Virus record (IMG/VR): IMGVR_UViG_3300018080_000234
Span: 1 to 51,920 of that record
Length of the DNA: 51,920 nucleotides
Strand: one strand, 5' to 3'
Source of the DNA: a virus
Shown here: one piece after another, positions 36,316-45,324 of the stretch
Layout: the number at the start of each line of letters is the position of its first letter
Position numbering within the stretch: the first letter of the stretch is position 1
Program-made: the position numbers and the translations under genes
Notes under the pieces: generated by a model
The model's database searches: none
The model's input: the letters and a program-made list of their open reading frames with translations, nothing else
Told to the model about the DNA's origin: nothing

Positions 36316-36472
36316 AACTATCAGCTATAGGCTAATCATGACGATATTGACGGCATCGATAGTATTTTTCTTCTCAAGGGATTATTATGTGTCAATCGGA
36401 TCTGCAATATGCGAATTGGTGATGAAGTCATTTATATATTTTTTCCATGAAATTCTATGGAGGAGCGAGTGA
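36284..36472 (+). CDS. DUF2061 small membrane protein
   Basis: The frame ending at TGA 36470 encodes KTISYR, a hydrophobic segment, a second amphipathic span and the end FFHEILWRS, which match the DUF2061 family (K-x-I-S-W-R ... Y-x-H-E-x-x-W). The first ATG (36338) would remove the conserved KTISYR, so initiation must be upstream: TTG 36284, a non-standard codon after GGGAGG (36299-36304), or ATG 36221. DUF2061 genes often neighbour cysC/cysN genes in bacteria, which supports a link to sulfate activation. Confidence 0.6.
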   Translation: MWTKYGRIIAKTISYRLIMTILTASIVFFFSRDYYVSIGSAICELVMKSFIYFFHEILWRSE

Positions 36473-36885
36473 GGATTCATTTCATGGATGTTGAGCATAT
36501 AGGGTTTATCGGACGATTTGTCGTATTCCATAAAGGGCACACGTCAATCATAATGGAAAAGTACAAAGAGACGGGCTTGCCGGTGTTGATACTGATCAGG
36601 GATACATATTATGATGAAGTCAAGCCAGTGGACAGAGCGGCTGTAATTACGGCGTGGATGGATAAAAACGAGATAGAGGGTATCGTGATGGTAATACCGG
36701 ACATCAAAGGCATATATTATGGCCGTGGTGTTGGGTATGAAATCGAAGAGATCGAGGCACAAGAGGAAACAAAAACGATATCCGGGACAAGAATCCGGGA
36801 CATGATTAGAAACGGTGATTCTACATGGACAGAGTATGTTGACAAATCGATTGTTGAGGACGTGAAAAGGGCAATATGGAAATAG
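36469..36885 (+). CDS. HxGH-family nucleotidyltransferase (ATP-sulfurylase-like motifs)
   Basis: A 138-residue protein; GTG 36469 after GGAGGAGCGA and a GTGA overlap is the best start. IGFIGRFVVFHKGHTSII holds the HxGH nucleotide site and KTISGTRIRDMIRNG the ISGTxIR motif, both shared by ATP sulfurylase, NMNAT and cytidylyltransferases. It is much smaller than ATP sulfurylase. Next to APS kinase and DUF2061 it might supply APS; activation of another metabolite is equally possible. Confidence 0.65.
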   Translation: MRIHFMDVEHIGFIGRFVVFHKGHTSIIMEKYKETGLPVLILIRDTYYDEVKPVDRAAVITAWMDKNEIEGIVMVIPDIKGIYYGRGVGYEIEEIEAQEETKTISGTRIRDMIRNGDSTWTEYVDKSIVEDVKRAIWK

Positions 36886-37619
36886 CAATGTTCACAGTCT
36901 TATCGAAAGACTTCCTTGTCGGATACAAGGTGTTTATGAAGTCATTTCTCTATCATAATCCGTGGTTCGATTTGGATTTCATAATTCTCGATATAGATTT
37001 ACCGCAGGAAGTGAAGGGCATTTGCAAAGAGATTTACCCGAAAGTAATTTTCAGGAAGCCAGATTATAAAGCCTATGAAGATGTTAATTTTTCAGCAACC
37101 CATCAAAAGCTACAAAGTACATATTATTTTCTGGATGCTTTTTGCCAGTATGATTACGACAAGGTTGTTTCTATTGATGTTGATATGGTTATTCTGGATT
37201 CCCTTGAGCCTGTTTTTAAGGACACGGGAGACGGTATCGCAGCCTGTCCGGGGTACTCGAAAAGAAAAGATAGGATAGTAAAACTGATGAATGCCGGTCT
37301 TTTCGTGGTGGGGAAAAAATATCTCAATGAAAAGACATACATGGACTTGATTGAAATTATCAAACAGGGCTTTTCGATGCCCGAGCAGAAAACGATGAAT
37401 ATCTATTTCGACGGGAAATTCGAGTGGCTCCCGAAAAGATATAACATTGAAAAGCGCATGATGAAAACACGAAGGTACAGAAAGATTCTGTCTGGTATGG
37501 CTGGCCTGCATTTTGTGGGACTCAAGCCGTGGCAGGATCACTCGAGGTGCCCTGATAACGAAAAGGGGTATGAGAAATTTGAGGATATATGGTGGACATG
37601 GTATCACAAGAAGGTATGA
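36876..37619 (+). CDS. GT8-like glycosyltransferase, copy 1
   Basis: A 247-residue retaining-type glycosyltransferase. SIDVDMVIL has the DxD metal site at residues 101-103; a later NAGLFVVG and HFVGLKPWQDHS match the GT8 end motif (H-x-x-G-x-K-P-W). It shares long stretches with the next gene (MKSFLYHNPWFDLDF, EIYPKV). The acceptor is unknown, presumably the cassette glycan. Confidence 0.75.
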   Translation: MEIAMFTVLSKDFLVGYKVFMKSFLYHNPWFDLDFIILDIDLPQEVKGICKEIYPKVIFRKPDYKAYEDVNFSATHQKLQSTYYFLDAFCQYDYDKVVSIDVDMVILDSLEPVFKDTGDGIAACPGYSKRKDRIVKLMNAGLFVVGKKYLNEKTYMDLIEIIKQGFSMPEQKTMNIYFDGKFEWLPKRYNIEKRMMKTRRYRKILSGMAGLHFVGLKPWQDHSRCPDNEKGYEKFEDIWWTWYHKKV

Positions 37620-38353
37620 AAGCATGTCTTTTCGCAATAATGACTGAAGATTATTTCAAGGGATTTTATGTTACCATGAAATCATTTTTGTATCATAATC
37701 CATGGTTTGATCTGGATTTCGTCATAATTGATATTAATTTGAATGAGGAAACGAAGAAAAAAATTTTAGAGATTTACCCGAAGGTTCTTTTCAGGAAGCC
37801 AAATTACGGCTTATACGAGGGTGGAAATTATGAAAAGCTATACAAGAAGAATAAGGTAAATCAGTTTTATCTTGAGTGCTTTAATTTATGTGATTACGGC
37901 AAGGTTGTTTCAATTGATCTCGATCTCCTCATTCTTGGCGATATGAGATCATTATTTTTTAATACCGGGGATGATCTGTATTGCCCGAAAGGGTTTTCGA
38001 TAAGGAAAAAACGGGTATTGAACACATGCCAGGCCGGGGTTTTTGTTGTTGGTAAAAACTATATAAATAAAGAAATTTACCTCAAACTTATTGAGTTTAG
38101 CAAGCAGGGCTTTAGATACGGCGAACAAACAGTTATCAATAAATATTTTCAAGGTCAGATTAAATGGTTACCGAAGCGATATAATGTTGAAAAAAGTATG
38201 CTAAAAATAAAAACAAAACGTCAATTGTTTAACGATTGCGTGGTGCTTCATTTTGTCGGTCTTCATCCGTGGCAAGATCACTCAAATTGTAAAGATAAAG
38301 ATAAAGGATATGAGGACCTGGAAAATCTCTGGTGGGAGTGGTATCATAAATGA
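37616..38353 (+). CDS. GT8-like glycosyltransferase, copy 2
   Basis: A 245-residue tandem paralogue starting by ATGA overlap at 37616. SIDLDLLIL (DxD at 101-103), QAGVFVVG and HFVGLHPWQDHS are kept, though Lys of the KPW motif is His. Divergence from copy 1 is substantial, so the two probably add different sugars or use different acceptors. Confidence 0.75.
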   Translation: MKACLFAIMTEDYFKGFYVTMKSFLYHNPWFDLDFVIIDINLNEETKKKILEIYPKVLFRKPNYGLYEGGNYEKLYKKNKVNQFYLECFNLCDYGKVVSIDLDLLILGDMRSLFFNTGDDLYCPKGFSIRKKRVLNTCQAGVFVVGKNYINKEIYLKLIEFSKQGFRYGEQTVINKYFQGQIKWLPKRYNVEKSMLKIKTKRQLFNDCVVLHFVGLHPWQDHSNCKDKDKGYEDLENLWWEWYHK

Positions 38354-39060
38354 ATATCTCTCACGCGCATAAGTTCATCTTCATTCATCCTGCCAAATGC
38401 GGGGGATCTGGCATTAGGAAAGCATTCAAGGCATCCATACAGGGGACTGGCGATTATAGCGTGCCATGGAGGCACAGCAGCCCGAAGGATTCAAGAGCAT
38501 ATATCGGGGATACTATATGGAAATCATTCTACAAATTCACGGTTGTGAGAAATCCGTTTGTGAAACTTTTAAGCTGGTATCAACACCCTATTCGATTCAA
38601 CACAAAAAAGATTGTTAAAATGAAGAAGAGCTCTGAGGCAGTGCGGAAAGAGGAAGAGGCGAGATATGGCACCATTGACGAGCTGAAAAGAGAAATTGCC
38701 TATCTGAAAGACATAAGAAATTTTCCGAAGATGATTGATTATTGGCTGACTGATGAATATCGGGAAAAGATGTCTCAAACAAGAATGAAATTCTACATAT
38801 TTGAAAACATGGTGGATTGGCTCGATGACGGTGACGGGATAAATTTCGATAGGATTATTCGAATCGAGAATCTTGAAGAGGACTGGCAGCTTATATGTAG
38901 AGAAATCGGAATCAGGTATTTGAAAGTTGTCAACAAAAACATCGGATATATCGGGCAGAGCGAATTGATTTATAAGGATTTTTATACTCCTGAGCTGGTG
39001 AAGAAAGTTTCAAAACTCTATGAGAAGGATCTGGAATATTTCGGATACAGGTTTGAGTGA
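38350..39060 (+). CDS. Carbohydrate sulfotransferase, copy 1
   Basis: A 236-residue Sulfotransfer_2-like enzyme using PAPS. FIHPAKCGGSGIRKAF is the 5'-phosphosulfate loop, and FTVVRNPFVKLLSWYQ the 3'-phosphate strand-helix. The remainder has an IENLEEDWQLICREIG helix, typical of this family's C-terminal half. It would sulfate the glycan made by the neighbouring enzymes, with PAPS from the CysC gene 2 kb upstream. Confidence 0.8.
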   Translation: MNISHAHKFIFIHPAKCGGSGIRKAFKASIQGTGDYSVPWRHSSPKDSRAYIGDTIWKSFYKFTVVRNPFVKLLSWYQHPIRFNTKKIVKMKKSSEAVRKEEEARYGTIDELKREIAYLKDIRNFPKMIDYWLTDEYREKMSQTRMKFYIFENMVDWLDDGDGINFDRIIRIENLEEDWQLICREIGIRYLKVVNKNIGYIGQSELIYKDFYTPELVKKVSKLYEKDLEYFGYRFE

Positions 39061-39791
39061 TGTTTGTGTCGGATAAATATAAATTCATCTTCTTACACAT
39101 GCCGAAAACAGGCGGGACGAGTGTGAGGAATGCGCTTCAAAAAATAGACATCCAGGCCAAAAAGAGAGAATGCTTTCTGCATAGCAATGCGATGTATTCA
39201 AAGGCATTTCTCGAAAAGACTGGCCGCAAATGGGAGGACTATTTCAAGTTTTCCATTGTGCGGGATCCATATCCGAGAATGGTGTCATTCTATGAGCATA
39301 TGGTAAGAATTCGCAAGAGGCATGAATTTGTATTGAATGGGTACAGGACTAAAAGGGAAAAGCTCCTCAGAGGCGAGTATCAGGACATAAGACAGACAGT
39401 GAAATTTAAGGATCTCGAATACGCGATAATGTGGGACGGTCGGGAGGTAACGAAATATAATTATGATTCGTTCGAGGATTTTATCAAGAATCCCTACTAC
39501 TGGATGCATAGACTCAATACACGGAAGATCGATTTCACGGTGAATTATGTTGACTGGCTTTCTATTGACGGGGAAATCGCTGTTGATTTCGTTATGAAAC
39601 TTGAGAATATCAAGGATGATTGGGGAATAGTTTTAGATGCAATGAAATTACCTAAAAAAAGCCGTGTTGAAATTGGTCACGACAAAAAGGGGAGTAATAT
39701 CCCTGACTGGAAGCTATATTATAACGATGAATTGACAGAAATTGTCGCAAATAGATTCAGAAAGGACTTTGAATATTTTGGATACAATTGA
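39057..39791 (+). CDS. Carbohydrate sulfotransferase, copy 2
   Basis: A 244-residue enzyme, ATGA overlap. FLHMPKTGGTSVRNAL and FSIVRDPYPRMVSFYEH are the two PAPS motifs, and KLENIKDDWGIVLDAM the C-terminal helix. It is closer to the HNK-1-type sulfotransferase pattern (H-x-P-K-T-G-G-T-S) than copy 1. Two copies suggest sulfation at two positions. Confidence 0.85.
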   Translation: MMFVSDKYKFIFLHMPKTGGTSVRNALQKIDIQAKKRECFLHSNAMYSKAFLEKTGRKWEDYFKFSIVRDPYPRMVSFYEHMVRIRKRHEFVLNGYRTKREKLLRGEYQDIRQTVKFKDLEYAIMWDGREVTKYNYDSFEDFIKNPYYWMHRLNTRKIDFTVNYVDWLSIDGEIAVDFVMKLENIKDDWGIVLDAMKLPKKSRVEIGHDKKGSNIPDWKLYYNDELTEIVANRFRKDFEYFGYN

Positions 39792-40320
39792 AAAAATATC
39801 TGTGCGTCGTGCTAAATTTGCGAAGTCTGGATTGGTAGATTTCTGCAATTACATTCCCGAGGAATGCAGGGGCGCAATTGCAGAGATCGGCTCATATGTC
39901 GGAGACAGCACAGAGATATTTGCTCAGTACTTTGAGAAAGTATATTCAATTGATCCATTCCTCAACGGCTATGACGACAATGATGATTCCTCTCATAAAT
40001 ACGATATGAGAATTGTCGAGGCTCAATTTGACGAGCTGTGCAAACAATATCCGAATATCCGCAAGATAAAAATGAAGAGCGAAAATGCCGTGATGCTATT
40101 TCATGATAACACTGTCCCTGTTGTTTATATTGATGCCCTTCATACATACGATGGCGTGAATGATGACATATGGCGATGGTATCCGAAAATCAGGAAGGGC
40201 GGATATCTCGCGGGACACGATTACCAGGGGCGCTTCCCCGGGGTGATTGAGGCTGTGCATAAATTCAGAAAGCCGGATGCAATATTTAGAGATACGAGTT
40301 GGGTGATTAAGATTGGATAG
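39769..40320 (+). CDS. Class I SAM-dependent methyltransferase (Methyltransf_24-like)
   Basis: A 183-residue protein from TTG 39769 (AAAGGA upstream); TTG 39742 is an alternative. AIAEIGSYVGDST is the SAM glycine loop, YSIDPF the acidic strand, and VVYIDALHTYDGVNDDIWRW with GGYLAGHDY matches the Methyltransf_24 family. Family members modify sugars or are linked to glycosyltransferases. The target here is probably the cassette glycan. Confidence 0.7.
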   Translation: MNILDTIEKISVRRAKFAKSGLVDFCNYIPEECRGAIAEIGSYVGDSTEIFAQYFEKVYSIDPFLNGYDDNDDSSHKYDMRIVEAQFDELCKQYPNIRKIKMKSENAVMLFHDNTVPVVYIDALHTYDGVNDDIWRWYPKIRKGGYLAGHDYQGRFPGVIEAVHKFRKPDAIFRDTSWVIKIG

Positions 40321-40942
40321 ACAATGGTACAACGAGGTAAACGGCCTCTCTATAGAGGAGCAATTCAACAGGCTTTATCAGAGAAAGATGCGCCTGCGTT
40401 CAGAAGATGAGTCTTTGTGGAAAAGTGGGAATCCATTCAGGAATACCGAAGCATTGAGGAGAGAGATTCCGAAGATATTTAAGGAATTGGGAATTAGGTC
40501 GTTTGTGGATGTCGGGTGTGGTGATTTCCTATGGCTGTCAACTATCGATTGGACTGGAATTTCTTATCTCGGAATAGATATTGTGCAGGATTTAATCGAA
40601 AGGAATATACGAAAATATCCGGGGTTCAATTTCATAAAGATGAATGCAATCGAGAAGATCCCATCGAAAGCAGATATGATTTTTATCAGGAGCATTTTCA
40701 TTCACCTGGGCTTTCCCGATTCATTGAAGATTATTGAAAATGTGAAGAAGAGCGGATCGACATATATGATGGCTTCCACGCGTGAAAACAAGAAAGTAAA
40801 TTATGAGCCGGTGTGTCTCATGCTGCAGCACCAGAATTTATTGAGACCTCCGTTTAACTTCCCGAAACCGCTCATGCTCATCAAAGAGATGGATATAAAA
40901 ACGAATAATCATATGGGAGTATGGAAAGTCAATGAATTATAA
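40313..40942 (+). CDS. Class I SAM-dependent methyltransferase
   Basis: A 209-residue protein starting at TTG 40313 by overlap. FVDVGCGDFLWL is the SAM-binding loop and YLGIDIVQDLI the acidic strand; IFIRSIFIHLGFP the motif-IV region. The N-terminal helical part (about 65 residues) is longer than usual. The acceptor is unknown. Confidence 0.7.
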   Translation: MDRQWYNEVNGLSIEEQFNRLYQRKMRLRSEDESLWKSGNPFRNTEALRREIPKIFKELGIRSFVDVGCGDFLWLSTIDWTGISYLGIDIVQDLIERNIRKYPGFNFIKMNAIEKIPSKADMIFIRSIFIHLGFPDSLKIIENVKKSGSTYMMASTRENKKVNYEPVCLMLQHQNLLRPPFNFPKPLMLIKEMDIKTNNHMGVWKVNEL

Positions 40943-41531
40943 AGGCATATACGACAAGCTCTATTCTGTCGGGTATCATGACAAGGGGAAAAATCTCGGT
41001 CAACAATATGTACCATTTCTCTGTCAGCGATTCAAGTTTAAATCTGTGCTGGACGTTGGGTGTGCGAATGGGTTGTCTGTTAAATCCTTCCAGAACTATC
41101 GTAAATTTTCGTACGGAATTGATATCTCGGAAATTGCCATCAGGTATGCAACGGAGCAATATCATGTTCGGAATTGCATAGAGGGGAATGTTTTAAACAT
41201 CCCATTTCGGGACAGATTTGTCGATGCTGTTTTTACTTGTGATGTCCTTGAGCACCTTGCTCCCCATGACATACGAAAGGCGATAAAGGAAATTATTCGG
41301 GTATCAAGGAAATACCTTTTCATCAAAGTGAGCGACACCATTGAGCACAACAGGGAATTTCTCGATAAAGCCTCGCAAAAATGGGAAGAGGTCTTCATGA
41401 ATATTCCGAATCTGCACATGACCGTTTTGTCATTCAGGGAGTGGAAGGAAATTTTTCAGGGAGAATTCAAATTGAAACTTTTACATACCGAAGAGGGGCT
41501 CTGGATTTATGAATCACCAAATAAGGAATAA
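40932..41531 (+). CDS. Class I SAM-dependent methyltransferase (Methyltransf_11-like)
   Basis: A 199-residue protein. VLDVGCANGLSVKSF, YGIDISEIAIRYA and DAVFTCDVLEHLAP are successive SAM-binding and catalytic motifs of the UbiE/Methyltransf_11 group, common in polysaccharide clusters. It overlaps the previous gene by 11 bases. Confidence 0.8.
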   Translation: MNYKGIYDKLYSVGYHDKGKNLGQQYVPFLCQRFKFKSVLDVGCANGLSVKSFQNYRKFSYGIDISEIAIRYATEQYHVRNCIEGNVLNIPFRDRFVDAVFTCDVLEHLAPHDIRKAIKEIIRVSRKYLFIKVSDTIEHNREFLDKASQKWEEVFMNIPNLHMTVLSFREWKEIFQGEFKLKLLHTEEGLWIYESPNKE

Positions 41532-42567
41532 AGTCTACACCGCTGATAATCGGGAGGTATTGTATCAGACTGTCTTGAGGTGTCCTGATGGCATAGTGAG
41601 ATTATATTGCAATCACTGGACGAAGGAGAATCGGACTATCTTCAGGGAAAGCAAAGACGGCATTTCATTCGACAGTGAGCTCCATGTGGTTATCAAGGAT
41701 AGTGGTGTGTCTCATAATTTTTATCCGTTTTATGATAAGAATGGAAATTTGTATGCCATAGGGGGCCTCGATAGCTGGAAACATGAGGCGAAGTGGCGGC
41801 AGGTTGACGATTACGAAGTGTTTAAAAAGATGTTTCTTGAGCGTTTTAAAACCCCCTACATCCGTGATGTGGAAAGATTCGAGATGTTTAAAAAGCGTAT
41901 CCGGGCAAAGAAGCCACTTGAGCATACGTCGGGGCTCTATCTCTTGAAATCGGAAACAGGCGTTGAATGGACAATGGCAGAGAAGGACCCGATTATCACT
42001 GCATGGCATCCGGGATTTCACTCAGCGCTTGATTGGGGCAAGTCAACCGAATTCGACGGGCATCTGAGTTGTGTATACAACCCAAGACTTGATAAATATG
42101 TGCTCTATCTCAGGAACAATATCAGGTGGGGGATTCGATATATTCAATATTCAATGTCTGACAATCTGCGTGACTGGTCACCGTTTCAAAGCGTAAATAT
42201 AGAGGGATATGACATCGACACAGAGAATTATTACTCGCCGGTCATATGGAAGCATCCGCACAGGGAGATCTATGTCGGCATGATTCCGTTTTTCTTCGAG
42301 AAAGGCGGGAAAGGCTGCATCAAGCTGATTAAATCAGAGGATGGGATAAACTTCGAGATCGCCGAGGACATCTTCCAGAGAAAGGTGAGTCTGCTTAATC
42401 TCAAGCCGAAAAGCTATTACAACGCAATCAATGGGATTCTCACAGTTGGCGACATGATATATTTTTACATTCATCATAATTATCTCGGAGTAATACCGCA
42501 TGAACCGGTAGAGATTTACAGGTATGAGATATCAATCAGGGATCTGGATAAGGCTTTAAAATGCTGA
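41509..42567 (+). CDS. Beta-propeller glycosidase-like protein
   Basis: A 352-residue protein. Repeated strands such as FRESKDGISFDSELHVV, NFYPFYDKNGNLYAIGGLDS, GHLSCVYNPRLDKYVLYLR, YSMSDNLRDWSPF and IKSEDGINFEIAE follow the five-bladed propeller pattern of GH32/43/68-type proteins. Catalytic residues cannot be assigned. In a biosynthetic operon it may trim, transglycosylate or bind the glycan rather than degrade it. Confidence 0.6.
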   Translation: MNHQIRNKVYTADNREVLYQTVLRCPDGIVRLYCNHWTKENRTIFRESKDGISFDSELHVVIKDSGVSHNFYPFYDKNGNLYAIGGLDSWKHEAKWRQVDDYEVFKKMFLERFKTPYIRDVERFEMFKKRIRAKKPLEHTSGLYLLKSETGVEWTMAEKDPIITAWHPGFHSALDWGKSTEFDGHLSCVYNPRLDKYVLYLRNNIRWGIRYIQYSMSDNLRDWSPFQSVNIEGYDIDTENYYSPVIWKHPHREIYVGMIPFFFEKGGKGCIKLIKSEDGINFEIAEDIFQRKVSLLNLKPKSYYNAINGILTVGDMIYFYIHHNYLGVIPHEPVEIYRYEISIRDLDKALKC

Positions 42568-44021
42568 CTGAAAAACTATTCATATTCGAGATGGCAAACA
42601 ATCATCAGGGAAGCATCGAGCTTGCCAGAGGGATTATCGATGGTGTTGCCGGAATAGTTGAGAGATATGGTATTCTCGGCGCAATAAAATTTCAATATCG
42701 CGATCTTGATACATTCATCCATCCGAATTTCAGAGGGAGCGATATCAGGCACGTTAAAAGATTCGAGGAGACACGGCTTGAGCGGGAGGATTTCAAAGAG
42801 CTTGCCGAGTATGCCAGGGGGAATTTGCTGGTGATTGCCACGCCATTTGACGAAATATCCGTTGAGCTGTGTATGGAAACGGATGTCGATTATATCAAGA
42901 TTGCGAGCTGTTGTATGACTGATTGGGGGCTACTTGAGGAGGTGTCGCAGACTGGGAAAAATTTAATCATCTCCACCGGTGGGCACGGCATTGAGGACAT
43001 CGATAATGTGGTGAGCTTCTTCGAGCATAAGGATGTCGATATTGCTCTTCTGCATTGTGTGGCACTTTACCCTGCCGATCACAACATGAATATGGATTTC
43101 ATTGATAAATTGAAATCTCGTTATCCCGGTATCGATATCGGGTACAGCGGTCATGAAAGACCGGACAATCTTTTACCTGGAATTATAGCAACATCGAAAG
43201 AGGCGATGATATTCGAAAGGCATGTGGGGATTGAGAATTTGAATGATTACTCAATGAGCATCGAGCAAGCTGATCGGTGGGTGGGGACGATACTCAATAC
43301 CGCTATGAGCTGTCACATCTATGAGCGAAACGAAAAGGAAATTGAAAACATCAAGGGGCTTCAGCGTGGCGTATATGCGAACAGGGAAATAAAAGAGGGT
43401 GAGCAGATAAAGGATAATGTATATTACGCGATGCCCCGGCAATTGCAACAGCTTTCCAGTGGCCAGATGAATCAATATAGAATCGAAGTGATTGCATCCC
43501 GTGACTATGGGAAAGATGAGCCAATCTTCGAAGAGCCGAAAACGAACGATAGAATTGCGTTACTCAGGCGATATATGCACGAAGCTAAAGGCATGTTGAA
43601 TGAAGCCGGAATCAGTATCGGGGACATTTATGAGTTTGAATTTTCACATCATTATGGAATAGAGAATTTCCCGCATTATGGGGCAATTCTCATCAACATG
43701 ATTAATCGGGAATATTGTAAAAAGCTGATGATCCAATTCCCCGGGCAATTTCACCCGGAGCACATGCATAAAAACAAAGAGGAGACGTTTCATGTTCTAC
43801 ATGGAACACTTGACCTGAGGATTCAGGGCAAACTTTTTCATCTCAAGAAAGGAGACATAATCTTGATCGAGAGGCATCGGGGCCATTCATTTTCTACGAA
43901 TACCGGTGTGATATTTGAGGAGATATCCACGACCAGTATCAAGGGGGACAGCTATTATACTGACACATCAATTTATGAATCCGATCCGATTGAGAGAAAA
44001 ACGATAATGGAAAGGCCATGA
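42561..44021 (+). CDS. neuB: NeuB-type nonulosonic acid synthase fused to a cupin domain
   Basis: A 486-residue protein. Residues 1-250 match the NeuB barrel (IFEMANNHQGSIELA, AIKFQYRDLDTF, IISTGG, LLHCVALYPA, DIGYSGHE, FERHVG). Residues about 265-325 resemble the antifreeze-like (SAF) domain with RGVYANREIKEGEQI. The C-terminus (about 370-475) is a cupin with HPEHMHKNKEETFHVLHG and KKGDIILIERHRGHSF. The synthase would join PEP and an N-acetyl hexosamine; the cupin may isomerise or bind the sugar. Cupin-fused NeuB proteins are unusual. Confidence 0.8.
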   Translation: MLTEKLFIFEMANNHQGSIELARGIIDGVAGIVERYGILGAIKFQYRDLDTFIHPNFRGSDIRHVKRFEETRLEREDFKELAEYARGNLLVIATPFDEISVELCMETDVDYIKIASCCMTDWGLLEEVSQTGKNLIISTGGHGIEDIDNVVSFFEHKDVDIALLHCVALYPADHNMNMDFIDKLKSRYPGIDIGYSGHERPDNLLPGIIATSKEAMIFERHVGIENLNDYSMSIEQADRWVGTILNTAMSCHIYERNEKEIENIKGLQRGVYANREIKEGEQIKDNVYYAMPRQLQQLSSGQMNQYRIEVIASRDYGKDEPIFEEPKTNDRIALLRRYMHEAKGMLNEAGISIGDIYEFEFSHHYGIENFPHYGAILINMINREYCKKLMIQFPGQFHPEHMHKNKEETFHVLHGTLDLRIQGKLFHLKKGDIILIERHRGHSFSTNTGVIFEEISTTSIKGDSYYTDTSIYESDPIERKTIMERP

Positions 44022-44638
44022 AAGAAGATATTATACGGAGAGAGCGCACGAAATATAATCATATTCACCAGCGCGAGAAATATGGCGCAAAAACGGGGCG
44101 GGTAAAGCAGTTTGCTCTTGCGAAAGACGGGCTGCATAAATCCGTCAAAGCCGCGCTCAAGGATTCGGAAAGCCTGATTGACATCGGCTGCGGTAAAGGC
44201 GGATTCATGGATTTTTTCAGGAATCGATATCCACATCTTGAGATCGTCGGACTTGATATTGCAGAAGAGGTGAAAAAGCACAGGCCGGATCTGAATATTG
44301 TCATTAGTGACGCCGGGCATATTCCATTTGAAGATGAGCGATTTGATTTTGTGTGTCATCAGGACGGCCTTGAGCACATACCGGAGGAGCTTCTCGAAGA
44401 CACCATGAAAGAGGAATTCCGGGTGTGTAAGAAGTATATGTATTTCACCGTCGCAACACATGAAGTCAAGCATAATGATGATATTTACCGGGAGATGGGA
44501 CTCGGAGCAATTCACATCAATATGAAAACGGTCAAAGAGTGGAAGCAGGTATTCATAAAATATTTTGCAGATAACTCTTTCAGCCGATGGATATTTGATG
44601 CTGATAAAAACTGGGTGTATGTGTATTTAGAAAAATGA
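44018..44638 (+). CDS. Class I SAM-dependent methyltransferase
   Basis: A 206-residue protein with ATGA overlap. LIDIGCGKGGFMDFF, IVGLDIAEEVKKH and FVCHQDGLEHIPEELLEDTM are standard SAM-MTase motifs. It lies between the NeuB fusion and the sialyltransferase-like gene, so methylation of the nonulosonate (known in some bacterial and echinoderm sialic acids) is one option. Confidence 0.75.
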   Translation: MKEDIIRRERTKYNHIHQREKYGAKTGRVKQFALAKDGLHKSVKAALKDSESLIDIGCGKGGFMDFFRNRYPHLEIVGLDIAEEVKKHRPDLNIVISDAGHIPFEDERFDFVCHQDGLEHIPEELLEDTMKEEFRVCKKYMYFTVATHEVKHNDDIYREMGLGAIHINMKTVKEWKQVFIKYFADNSFSRWIFDADKNWVYVYLEK

Positions 44639-45324
44639 ATTTTGCAGAATACATAAAAGGAAAGCGAATCTGTTTCGTTGGTGCCTGCCCGAATATCCAG
44701 GGCATGGGAAAGGGCAAAGAAATTGATAAATATGATGTCGTTGTAAAGACGAACGGCTCGGTGCTCTTGAATTCGCCTGAATATTTCCGGGATTACGGAA
44801 GGCGGATTGATGTGCTCTATGCGAATGTGCAATTTGCCAGGGAGATGCGACCGTTACCTGTGGGGGACTTCAGGAGGCGCGGGATCAAATGGGTGTGTTT
44901 CAAGACCATAAGTGATGCTGATTTGCAATTGTATAGCAAAGAAATGAAGGTCCGCACCATCAGAAAAGTGATTAAAGTCGTGCAGCAGCAGGTCCCGGGG
45001 GCGTTGATGGGGTGTTTTATTTTTGCTGATCTCCTCAGTTTCAAGCCAAAGGAATTATATATCACTGGCGTGGACTTCTTTTTGAGCAAAAAGAAAGTTT
45101 TCGAACATGATAATTATCAAGAATATCTCAATGGGTATCTACCACCGAATATCAGGATGCAAGGGAATGAGATAAACGCAGGCAAAAAGGACGATGGCCA
45201 CAACATGCTTGAGAATACGAAGTATATTTATGGGCTGTTTCAGAAGTATAAAAATGTGAAAACAGATCCGTTTATATTCGATCTGATGCACGGAATAATC
45301 GACGGCAGGATGGTACAGACATGA
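44635..45324 (+). CDS. Sialyltransferase-like glycosyltransferase (GT29/GT42-type)
   Basis: A 229-residue protein. KRICFVGACPNIQGMGKGKE, then IDKYDVVVKTN, closely follows the large sialyl motif of GT29 enzymes (V-G-N-x-x-x-L-x-G-x-G-x-x-I-D-x-x-D-x-V-x-R-x-N). KELYITGVDFF and DDGHNMLENTKYI resemble the later motifs with the catalytic His. It is the best candidate for transfer of the CMP-activated sugar made by the NeuA/NeuB proteins of this operon. Confidence 0.65.
   Translation: MNFAEYIKGKRICFVGACPNIQGMGKGKEIDKYDVVVKTNGSVLLNSPEYFRDYGRRIDVLYANVQFAREMRPLPVGDFRRRGIKWVCFKTISDADLQLYSKEMKVRTIRKVIKVVQQQVPGALMGCFIFADLLSFKPKELYITGVDFFLSKKKVFEHDNYQEYLNGYLPPNIRMQGNEINAGKKDDGHNMLENTKYIYGLFQKYKNVKTDPFIFDLMHGIIDGRMVQT

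Noticed and set aside
36020-36337. Upstream part of the 36020-36472 frame
   Set aside because: Overlaps APS kinase in another frame and is Arg/Ser-rich noise; only the DUF2061 end is supported.
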